This document shows positions 1 to 5,541 of a stretch of DNA of 5,541 nucleotides, in pieces. The stretch is from DAOTTW01 sp034437615. Its GTDB lineage: Bacteria > Chloroflexota > Anaerolineae > Aggregatilineales > Phototrophicaceae. The position numbers and the translations under genes are program-made. Position 1 is the stretch's first letter; every line of letters begins with the position of its first letter. The DNA lies in contig DAOTTW010000031.1 in assembly GCA_034437615.1 (NCBI GenBank), positions 1-5,541 of the forward strand. Reading direction: 5' to 3'. Below the pieces are notes generated by a model that saw nothing but the letters and a program-made list of their open reading frames with translations, had not been told where the DNA came from and made no database searches.

Positions 1-1130
1 TCTATGGCCAGCAGCCCGTCGCGGATGTCTGCGCTATCGGCGCTGTTCTGGCAACGGATGGCCGTAGCGTACAACCACATCACCGTGTATGCCTGCACCG
101 AGAATTGATCCGGCGAGAAGCCATATTCTGCCTCAAACAGATCAACGAAATGCTGGCTACTCTCGGTTGCGTCCGTCTGATTGATATTCCACGACGCCCC
201 AACGACCAGGCCCTCAGCGGCTTCGCCTGCCTGCTGAATGACATCCGGCGCATTAAAGCCGTTGCCGCCCAAAATCAGGCCCTCATAGCCCAATTCACGC
301 GCCTGTAGGATGATCTGCACCCCTTCACGCGCCAACGCAGATACAACCAGCGCATCCGGGCCTTGAGACAGCAGCACGGTTAGCTGTGGGTTGAAATCCA
401 CATCGCCGCGCGCAAATGTGGCCTCGTCCACGATCGTGATGTCGCGCTGTCGCAGCGCATCAACGAACACATCGTAGCCGCTAAGCGTAAAATCATCGTC
501 ATCGCCATAGAGGACCGCGACTTCTCGCAGGTTCAGCGGCTCCTGCACGGTATCCAGCATAAACGGTATCAGCACTTCTTCCGGCAGGTTGCCACGAAAG
601 ACGTAATCGCCAATATCGGGGATGCCAACCGCTGATGTGGTCACGCCCATGACAGGCACGCCCTGCTCTTGTGCAATCGGGTCGGCGGCAAATGCCTCTG
701 TGGATAGCGACGGGCCGAACACGAACGCCACGTCGTCTTGATCTAGCAGCTTGGTCATAGCGGAGATGGCCTGCTGTGCATCGCCCTCGGTATCCTCATA
801 GATGACGGTTAACTCGCTATCACCCAGATAGCCCGCTGCGTTGATTTCCCGCACAGCCAGATCAACGCCTTGCTGCTGCGGGATGCCGTAAATCGAGATA
901 GGCCCGGTCAGGCCCAATGGTGCCCCTGCTGGAATCATCTCTGGCAAGGCTTGCGGCGTCTCGCACTGCTCCCATAGTCCGATGGGCGGCCTGCTGCTTT
1001 CGCTGTCTGGTGCTTCGGTTGCCTCTTGTGCGTGGGCCAGCGCACCTAACGACAAGCACAGCAAGCCAACCAGTAGCATACGGATGCGGGCTGTGTGCCA
1101 TTCCTGCGTGATCGTAGCGATTGTGCGCAT
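1..1130 (-). CDS. LivJ-type ABC transporter substrate-binding protein, 3'-truncated by window edge
   Basis: The frame stays open for 376 codons from the ATG at 1130 to the window edge, so the C-terminus lies outside. Residues 1-34 form a Sec signal peptide: a long n-region, a hydrophobic core at about 18-32 and an AHA|QE signal peptidase I site. There is no lipobox. The mature part reads as a type I periplasmic-binding fold (Peripla_BP_6, the LivJ/LivK group). It has P-L-G-L-T-G-P at 71-77, a helix ending in REINAAG at 94-100, the first-lobe ligand loop VFGPSLSTEA at 137-146, VPVMGVTTSA at 158-167, the second-lobe strand LILGGNGFNAPD at 285-296, and the closing helix with Y348 and W352. Family members are usually about 380-420 residues, so only a short tail is missing. 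Such proteins capture branched-chain amino acids, amides or similar small solutes outside the membrane for an ABC importer. The ligand cannot be read from the sequence. C56 and C360 could form a disulfide (inference). ATG codon 18 (1079) is an alternative start, but the ribosome binding site favours 1130. Confidence 0.92.
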   Translation of the reverse strand, partial: MRTIATITQEWHTARIRMLLVGLLCLSLGALAHAQEATEAPDSESSRPPIGLWEQCETPQALPEMIPAGAPLGLTGPISIYGIPQQQGVDLAVREINAAGYLGDSELTVIYEDTEGDAQQAISAMTKLLDQDDVAFVFGPSLSTEAFAADPIAQEQGVPVMGVTTSAVGIPDIGDYVFRGNLPEEVLIPFMLDTVQEPLNLREVAVLYGDDDDFTLSGYDVFVDALRQRDITIVDEATFARGDVDFNPQLTVLLSQGPDALVVSALAREGVQIILQARELGYEGLILGGNGFNAPDVIQQAGEAAEGLVVGASWNINQTDATESSQHFVDLFEAEYGFSPDQFSVQAYTVMWLYATAIRCQNSADSADIRDGLLAI

Positions 1131-1137
1131 AAGAATG

Positions 1138-1143
1138 TCCTTT
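1138..1143 (-). promoter_or_regulatory. Ribosome binding site of the LivJ-like gene
   Basis: On the minus strand AAAGGA stands 7 bases before the ATG at 1130, a good Shine-Dalgarno match at good spacing. It decides the start at 1130 over the internal ATG at 1079. Confidence 0.65.
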
Positions 1144-1179
1144 GTTTAGGGATACAGATAAATCAAGCAGCGTCTACAG

Positions 1180-1209
1180 GCTATAGGCTAACTATGAGCA
1201 GCACAGCAA
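1180..1209 (-). promoter_or_regulatory. Weak sigma70-like promoter candidate before the LivJ-like gene
   Basis: In the 128-base gap between the channel gene and the LivJ-like gene, the minus strand has TTGCTG (1204-1209) and TATAGC (1180-1185) separated by 18 bases. This would give a leader of roughly 40 bases. The matches are partial (about 4 of 6 each), and such matches arise by chance, so read-through from the upstream genes remains possible. I see no terminator-like hairpin with a T-run in this gap. Confidence 0.25.
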
Positions 1210-1258
1210 CGCCCCATAAGCAGCGGGTCATACACACAGCAGATGTGCCTGGCAACAG

Positions 1259-2740
1259 TTAACGCCCATCGCCGCTGTCTGCATCTGCATCAGCATCATC
1301 TGGCGTTTGGTCGGTCACCTGTTGCTGTGACTGCGACTCGGATGTAATGCCTACAGGCGGCTCGTTCTGCTGGGTATGCGAATTGTGCCCGTTTTGCTCA
1401 TTGGTTTGCGCTTGCTTGATGTGAAGGTCGCGCTGTGGGAACGGAATCTCGATGCCGTGCGTCTTGAAGGCATTCGCCACCATGTAATGCAAATCGCTCT
1501 GTGTGCCCCAGCGTTTGTCGTTATCCGCAACCCAGGCCCACAACACGAAATCCAGGCTACTATCCCCAAAGCCCAGGAAATACGCTGCGGGTGGCGGGTC
1601 CTCCAAGATAAGGCCATGCTTGGCGGCGGCTTCCTCCAGCACCTTACGCACCTGTGTCGGGTCGCTGTTGTAGCTGGCCCCCACCCGCACCTCAACGCGC
1701 TTGCGCTCTTGCTCTGTGTTGTAGGTCGTGACGGTTGAGGTCATCAGTTCTTCGTTCGGGATAATCATATCGACGTTATCGAAGCGGTTGACCACCGTTG
1801 AGCGAATGTTGATGTGCTTGACGACGCCGAAATCCGAGCCGATCACAACCACGTCCCCAGGCCGCACGGATTGCTCTAGCAGCAACACAATGCCGCTGAC
1901 GAAATTACCGACGATACGCTGCAAACCCAGACCCGCACCCAACGATAGGCCGCCCGCAATCGCTGCCAGCGTCGCCGGGCTGAAGCCTAACGTATTCAAT
2001 GCAGCCACGATACTGATAATTAAGAACAGATAGCGCGTGATCGTCAGGATAGAATTAACGAGGCCGGGGTCGCTCTCAAAGCGTGCGAAGCCCACCCGCA
2101 TAATGTCTTGTATAACCCAACTAAACACGTAAAACGCATAAAAAACCAGAAATGCGCCGATCAAATTGCCCAGCGTGATATTCGTGTTGAACAGCATCCC
2201 CAAGCGGATTTGCAGCACTTCATCCACGTTCAGGAATGAGAGCAAGGCAAACGTCAACGTCAGCGCAAAACCAGGCGCAAACAAGCCACGATGATAGCGT
2301 GCAACCCCCTGCCGCTTAAACACAGCATAGAGCACCGTCATGAAGCCCTGATACGCCAGCAACACCCAGAAGATATTGATGGAATAGAACAGCAAGCCGA
2401 CTATGCGGCCCTGCGTTTGCAACAGCGCCACCACCGCATAACTCAGCAGCAAGCCCAACAGCGGCCAATCCAGTTGATCCAGCGCTGGTAACCCGCGATT
2501 TAGCACCAGGTCACGGGTTTCCTGCGTGCGCCCACGCAGCAAGCGTCGCGTCAAGCGCACCATCTGACGATGAAAGACAATCGACAGCAAATAGGACAGC
2601 GCCACGATTGCAGCGAGGACAAGCAACTGAAATACGACATCCGGGCGTTCCAGATAGGCCAGCAGGACGTTAATCTGCTCAGTCACGACGCTAAAGGCAT
2701 CGCTTGTTGTGCTTGCGGCGGCGGTTTCCTCTGGTTGCAT
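1259..2740 (-). CDS. MscS-family mechanosensitive ion channel, large form
   Basis: The 493-residue protein ends at TAA (1259-1261). Channels of this family open under membrane tension and release ions and small solutes during hypo-osmotic shock. Hydrophobic segments suggest about six helices before the pore helix, near residues 36-56, 93-108, 113-138, 154-170, 191-211 and 231-252. The Gly/Ala-rich pore helix spans about 254-290 and includes AGGLSLGAGLGLQ, NFVSGIVLLLEQ and then VRPGD, the classic MscS signature. The beta domain follows (GVVKHINIRSTVV at 305-317, IPNEEL at 327-332), then the alpha/beta domain ending in IPFPQRDLHI (432-441). E. coli MscS has 286 residues and three helices, so this is an enlarged member. 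The tail from about 443 is Gln/Asn-rich, then acidic (DDADADADSGD). The frame could extend to a TTG at 2782 directly after a stop codon, giving 507 residues. ATG 2740 is chosen because it has a Shine-Dalgarno match and TTG 2782 has none. The 68-base gap to the upstream gene suggests co-transcription. Confidence 0.94.
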   Translation of the reverse strand: MQPEETAAASTTSDAFSVVTEQINVLLAYLERPDVVFQLLVLAAIVALSYLLSIVFHRQMVRLTRRLLRGRTQETRDLVLNRGLPALDQLDWPLLGLLLSYAVVALLQTQGRIVGLLFYSINIFWVLLAYQGFMTVLYAVFKRQGVARYHRGLFAPGFALTLTFALLSFLNVDEVLQIRLGMLFNTNITLGNLIGAFLVFYAFYVFSWVIQDIMRVGFARFESDPGLVNSILTITRYLFLIISIVAALNTLGFSPATLAAIAGGLSLGAGLGLQRIVGNFVSGIVLLLEQSVRPGDVVVIGSDFGVVKHINIRSTVVNRFDNVDMIIPNEELMTSTVTTYNTEQERKRVEVRVGASYNSDPTQVRKVLEEAAAKHGLILEDPPPAAYFLGFGDSSLDFVLWAWVADNDKRWGTQSDLHYMVANAFKTHGIEIPFPQRDLHIKQAQTNEQNGHNSHTQQNEPPVGITSESQSQQQVTDQTPDDADADADSGDGR

Positions 2741-2751
2741 GTGTACGTCTA

Positions 2752-2757
2752 TCCCCT
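2752..2757 (-). promoter_or_regulatory. Ribosome binding site choosing ATG 2740 for the MscS gene
   Basis: AGGGGA on the minus strand lies 11 bases before the ATG at 2740, slightly long spacing but a strong purine match. Nothing comparable precedes the upstream in-frame TTG at 2782. The 68-base gap 2741-2808 shows no convincing promoter or terminator, consistent with an operon with the upstream binding-protein gene. Confidence 0.5.
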
Positions 2758-2808
2758 GACTGGTATAACTGCTGACTGGCAACTAACTAAATCTGGGACT
2801 GCGGTTCG

Positions 2809-5265
2809 TCATTGGTCTGATGCTTCGGCGGTGGCTTCTGCGGATTCGGTTGGCTGCGGGTCCGTCACCGTTTCCGTCGTTTCGACGGGCGGTGTGGTCT
2901 CCGTCGGTACGATGCCATTCTGCTCATTCACCCTGTCAACGAACATATCAACCGCCGCATCAGGCGCTAAATCGCCCCTGAGCACATCCGTGTATACAGC
3001 ATCACCGAATTCAAGCACCGGCTCGGCTTCAGGCACGTTTGGCAGAATCGTAGCGCGTGCGACCTGCTCTTGTACTGCCGATAGGACGCTATCCGCTTCG
3101 ATTTCAACGTTTACATTCGCCGGGAAGCGCTCCGTCAGTGTAAAGAGCCGCTGCTGATTCTCGGTATTCGTGGCGAATGCCATAAAATCGCTCAGCAGTT
3201 GCAGGCGTTCAGAGTCGGCCTCTGCGTTGGTTGCGGCGGTGCTGGCGTCCGTGCCGATGGTTGCATTCAGCATCAGCGCGTCTGTGCGCAGGATCGGTGA
3301 CGCCGCACCGACGGGGCCAACAGGCAACGCGCTAAGCCCGACATTACGTTGGCCGAGGCTATCCTCAAAGCGCCACAACAAGCCTGACGAACCAATGTAG
3401 TAGGCCGCTTCGCCCTCCTGGAAAGCATCTCGTATAGCTTGTACCTGCGTATCTATCATGAAACCAGGCAATTCGTCTGCCCTTAAGAGCCAATCCAGCC
3501 ATTGCGTCATGCCCTCGTTGCGGTCTACAGCCAGCGCTAAATCGGGATCGAATAAATCGCCGCCAAAGGTGCTAACGCCCCAGTACGCTGCTTCAAATGT
3601 CGGCGCAATGGCGACCATACGCCCCTCAGCCGCTTCGGTAATCAGGTCATCCAGTGTGCGTGCCGGATCGGTCACTATGGCGCGATTGTAGAACATTACG
3701 GTCAAAGACAGCGAAATAGGCACACCGTAGGTGCTATTTTGGTACGTTAATGCGTTCAGCGTCGCAGGCACAAACTGCTGCACGCCGTCGATCTGCAAGG
3801 GCTGAGTCAAACCCTGTGAGGCTAATTCGTATACCCAGCGATCTGATAGTATCAGTAAATCTGGCTTCAGATTAGAGGCGTGCAGAACACGGTAGCTGAC
3901 GACGAGTTCGGTTTGAGTGCGAAATTGTGTTGTCGCAACGTTGACATCCGGGCAGCGTTGCTCGTAGCGCTCGATGATTTGCTCTAATGCGATGCGGTCC
4001 TGGGACGGCCAACTGTGCCACAGCCGCACCTCACCAGAAAAGCCGCAGGCGTCATTATCTGGTTCATCCGGTTCAAAGCCTAGCGCCGCATTGATTGTAC
4101 TCGTAAATTCGCTCGCTGCTTTGGTGATTTCGACTGATCCATCAAGTATCTGACGATACAAGCGCTCGCCGTCTTGAAGGATTTGCACCATGCCAGGGGT
4201 ATTGACTATCGGAAGCGATGTGCGTGCCTGCGTCATGAAGCCGTTGATAATGGGATACGTGCGCCCATCAAGCCCCGGCACACGCACATTCGTCGGTATG
4301 TGGCCTACTTCACGCGCAAGGCGCAGGCTGTTCGTGTTGTTCGTCAGGAATTGTGCCAGCGCTAGCGCCGCCCGTGTGTTGTTGTGTGCGGAGGCGTTAT
4401 TGAATAAAAAAGCACGCAGATGCAACAGCGGCCCCGCAGACCCACCCGGCCCCGATGGTAAAGGCGCGATGCGGATATTGGCTTCCGGCCCCATTGCCGC
4501 ACGCAAAGCAGGCAAATCGTCCGGTGTGCCGACGTAATAAGATACGCGCCCGGATGTAAACAAATCCACCAGCGTCGCTTTATCGCTCGTCAAAAACATG
4601 CCCGTCGAATTTTGCGCGGTATTCAGCCAGTTCAGCCAGCTTGCGAAGGCACCCCGGTCCAGCGAGACCGCACCGCGCTCGTCAAAGATGCGCCCACCGT
4701 AAGCGCGTACCCCCCAAAAAGCGCGATCAAACTGGGTGGTCATGGCCGTACCGAAGCCATCCGCAGCCTGTGCCAGTAGCGCCGTCAGCGAATCCGGCAA
4801 CGTCTGCACCTGATCCGCGTTGTAATACAGCGCAACCGGGCTGAGCGCATACGGTATCGCATACGTAGAGCCTTCGTAAACCGTGTTCTCGACTGCCGTC
4901 GATAAATACTGTGAGAGCGACGGCTCATAACGCTCAAGCGGCTGGATCAGGTCAGCGTCCGCCAATTCCATGATCCATGTGCTATCGCCAATGAACAGGT
5001 CCGGCCCCAACGATAGCTCCGCCGCTGCTCGATAGCGTTGCAGCATCTCGCCTTGCGGCACGGTCAGCGCACTAACCTGTATCTCCGGGTTGATCTCCAT
5101 GAAGCGCTCGACCAGTTCATCCAACACGGCCATGCTCGCGTCGTCGTCGTGCCAGAGGACAATGCGGCCACTCGCGGCGCTGTCATCAGCGGCTGAGCAG
5201 GCTGCCAATATCAAACTCAGCACAAGCAACCAACATACAGGGGTGATTCGGCTTATTCGGTACAT
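2809..5265 (-). CDS. Lipoprotein with two tandem family-1 extracellular solute-binding domains
   Basis: The 818-residue protein ends at TGA (2809-2811). Residues 1-22 form a lipoprotein signal peptide (Arg at 3 and 6, hydrophobic core, lipobox LAAC with C23), so the protein should be membrane-anchored outside the cell. Two maltose-binding-protein-class domains (SBP_bac_1/8 type) follow at about 34-396 and 411-782. They share V.LWH near each start, PDL.I....W..ELA...L.QPL, STY..P..LS....YN, and a matching WGV..[YF]GG..FD block at 183-195 and 561-573. A short acidic Pro/Asp linker (about 398-406) joins them. The tail from about 783 is Thr/Pro/Glu/Ala-rich and probably disordered. Ordinary family members have one domain of about 400-450 residues. 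Domain 2 alone carries cysteines (C407, C438), a possible disulfide. The frame extends to TTG 5349 and passes ATG 5307, but ATG 5265 places the signal peptide correctly and lies downstream of the candidate promoter. Its Shine-Dalgarno match is poor. The ligand is unknown. The family mostly binds sugars, and a sensor role is possible because no permease is adjacent. Confidence 0.93.
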   Translation of the reverse strand: MYRISRITPVCWLLVLSLILAACSAADDSAASGRIVLWHDDDASMAVLDELVERFMEINPEIQVSALTVPQGEMLQRYRAAAELSLGPDLFIGDSTWIMELADADLIQPLERYEPSLSQYLSTAVENTVYEGSTYAIPYALSPVALYYNADQVQTLPDSLTALLAQAADGFGTAMTTQFDRAFWGVRAYGGRIFDERGAVSLDRGAFASWLNWLNTAQNSTGMFLTSDKATLVDLFTSGRVSYYVGTPDDLPALRAAMGPEANIRIAPLPSGPGGSAGPLLHLRAFLFNNASAHNNTRAALALAQFLTNNTNSLRLAREVGHIPTNVRVPGLDGRTYPIINGFMTQARTSLPIVNTPGMVQILQDGERLYRQILDGSVEITKAASEFTSTINAALGFEPDEPDNDACGFSGEVRLWHSWPSQDRIALEQIIERYEQRCPDVNVATTQFRTQTELVVSYRVLHASNLKPDLLILSDRWVYELASQGLTQPLQIDGVQQFVPATLNALTYQNSTYGVPISLSLTVMFYNRAIVTDPARTLDDLITEAAEGRMVAIAPTFEAAYWGVSTFGGDLFDPDLALAVDRNEGMTQWLDWLLRADELPGFMIDTQVQAIRDAFQEGEAAYYIGSSGLLWRFEDSLGQRNVGLSALPVGPVGAASPILRTDALMLNATIGTDASTAATNAEADSERLQLLSDFMAFATNTENQQRLFTLTERFPANVNVEIEADSVLSAVQEQVARATILPNVPEAEPVLEFGDAVYTDVLRGDLAPDAAVDMFVDRVNEQNGIVPTETTPPVETTETVTDPQPTESAEATAEASDQ

Positions 5266-5307
5266 AGCTCGCTTTTCGGGTAGCAGCACGGGAAAAGGTA
5301 GCAGCAT

Positions 5308-5336
5308 ACAATAGCATAGTCGTGCGTTTTTTGGAA
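5308..5336 (-). promoter_or_regulatory. Candidate extended -10 promoter for the tandem binding-protein gene
   Basis: On the minus strand TGC-TATTGT (5308-5316) resembles an extended -10 element (TGnTATAAT, 4 of 6 in the hexamer). A weak -35-like TTCCAA (5331-5336) lies 17 bases upstream. Transcription would start near 5300, leaving a leader of about 36 bases before ATG 5265. That would exclude the ATG at 5307 as the start. Confidence 0.4.
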
Positions 5337-5338
5337 GC

Positions 5339-5358
5339 GGACGCAGCAAGCCGCGTCC
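5339..5358 (-). repeat. 20-bp palindrome with a CTTG loop just upstream of the promoter candidate
   Basis: Read on the minus strand, GGACGCGG and CTGCGTCC pair over 8 positions (one of them G-T) around a CTTG loop. It lies directly upstream of the candidate -35 element. It is flanked by CCCTACA on the + strand, a context like the short GC-rich dispersed palindromes known in Chloroflexota and cyanobacteria. It could also be an operator. No T-run follows it on either strand, so it is not an intrinsic terminator. Confidence 0.5.
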
Positions 5359-5421
5359 CTACACAGCGTAACTACTCAGGCAGGCATGTTTTGCCCGCAA
5401 CTCGGCCCTCACCCCCTCATT

Positions 5422-5461
5422 CCCCCTCTCCCGACCGCCGCTACGCGGCTAGGAGAGGGGG
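5422..5461. repeat. Left stem-loop of the palindromic element
   Basis: CCCCCTCTCC (5422-5431) pairs perfectly with GGAGAGGGGG (5452-5461). An inner 5-bp stem GCCGC/GCGGC (5437-5441 with 5445-5449) closes a TAC loop. The internal loop is asymmetric: 5 bases on the left and 2 on the right. Confidence 0.85.
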
Positions 5462-5478
5462 AGGTACGCTGTTAAAAG

Positions 5479-5516
5479 CCCCTCTCCCAGTGCCAAAGGC
5501 ACGTTCGGGAGAGGGG
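5479..5516. repeat. Right stem-loop of the palindromic element, inverted copy of the left one
   Basis: CCCCTCTCCC (5479-5488) pairs perfectly with GGGAGAGGGG (5507-5516). An inner 5-bp stem GTGCC/GGCAC (5490-5494 with 5498-5502) closes an AAA loop. The internal loop is 1 base on the left and 4 on the right, the mirror image of the left hairpin. Read on the minus strand, both hairpins start CCCTCTCCCGA, so they are inverted copies. Confidence 0.85.
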
Positions 5517-5541
5517 TTTGGGGTGAGGGCTGAGTAGTTAC

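Larger units (their letters stand above)
5368..5541. repeat. 174-bp palindromic MITE/REP-like element with terminal inverted repeats
   Basis: The outermost 12 bases, GTAACTACTCAG at 5368-5379 and CTGAGTAGTTAC at 5530-5541, are perfect inverted repeats. Inside them an 11-bp stem, GCCCTCACCCC (5405-5415) with GGGGTGAGGGC (5520-5530), encloses two hairpins of similar design (5422-5461 and 5479-5516). The left arm has about 25 extra bases between the terminal repeat and the stem. No open frame in it looks like a protein, so it would be non-autonomous. GC-rich CCCTCACCCC...CCCTCTCCC palindromes are common dispersed repeats in Chloroflexota and cyanobacteria (general knowledge, not checked here). 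The window ends exactly at the last matching base, so the true right end and any target-site duplication cannot be seen. This entry also accounts for the gene-free end of the window. Confidence 0.8.

Noticed and set aside
862..1101. 79-codon minus-strand frame inside the LivJ-like gene
   Set aside because: It lies in a different frame of a region whose main frame encodes a clear signal peptide and type I binding-protein motifs.
1351..1738. Open frames of 114 and 120 codons on both strands across the channel gene's C-terminal part
   Set aside because: They are alternative frames of a well-supported MscS coding region and lack any recognisable motif or ribosome binding site.
2756..2779. Two direct copies of CTGACTGG (2756-2763 and 2772-2779) in the gap between the lipoprotein and channel genes
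   Set aside because: Two 8-base copies, 16 bases apart, overlap the ribosome-binding-site area and are too short to separate from chance.
2570..3157. 195-codon open frame on the + strand, Ser/Thr/Val-rich
   Set aside because: It is antisense to the channel N-terminus and to the repetitive tail of the binding lipoprotein. Its composition follows from that tail, and it shows no domain motif.
4174..4844. Several 63-115 codon + strand frames opposite solute-binding domain 1
   Set aside because: They are Arg/Pro/Ala-rich shadows antisense to conserved domain motifs.
5405..5530. Palindromic stems read as an intrinsic terminator
   Set aside because: The hairpins are strong, but no stem is followed by a run of T on either strand. 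The architecture fits a dispersed repeat better.
5322..5537. 71-codon + strand frame across the palindromic element
   Set aside because: The frame follows the inverted-repeat sequence, has no protein-like features, and is explained by GC-rich hairpins.
5368..5541. CRISPR-like repetition of CCCTCTCCC motifs
   Set aside because: The copies are inverted rather than direct, with no regular spacers, and no cas gene is present.

Overview
All three protein genes in this window lie on the minus strand, and all encode cell-envelope proteins: two solute-binding proteins of unrelated fold classes on either side of a mechanosensitive channel. The DNA is moderately GC-rich. The lipobox-type signal, the Thr/Pro/Glu/Ala-rich and Asp/Gln-rich C-terminal tails, and the GC-rich palindromic dispersed repeats at the right edge suggest a Chloroflexota-like bacterium (Anaerolineae or a relative). 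This placement is an inference from style, because no marker gene is present.

In the direction of transcription (right to left), 5368-5541 is gene-free. It holds a 174-bp palindromic element with 12-bp terminal inverted repeats, an 11-bp closing stem and two similar stem-loops, which looks like a non-autonomous MITE or paired-REP repeat. A separate 20-bp palindrome (5339-5358) and a candidate extended -10 promoter (5308-5336) come next. The first gene (5265-2809) encodes a lipoprotein of about 818 residues with two tandem family-1 (maltose-binding-protein class) solute-binding domains, clearly an internal duplication. After 68 bases comes an MscS-family channel gene (2740-1259) with about seven membrane helices and an acidic, Gln-rich tail. 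After a further 128 bases, which contain a weak promoter candidate and a good ribosome binding site, comes a LivJ-type (periplasmic-binding-protein type I) solute-binding protein gene (1130 to beyond base 1). It is cut off by the window edge with 376 codons visible.

The shared strand and short gaps make co-transcription of the first two genes likely. The third may have its own promoter. No ABC permease or ATPase is present in the window, so the binding proteins either work with transporters encoded elsewhere (possibly just beyond base 1 for the LivJ-like protein) or act as sensors. A functional link between the channel and the binding proteins, such as osmotic or solute homeostasis, is only suggested by proximity.

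The least ordinary items are the tandem two-domain binding lipoprotein and the structured palindromic element upstream of it. I saw no defence system, CRISPR array, tRNA, rRNA or transposase gene.
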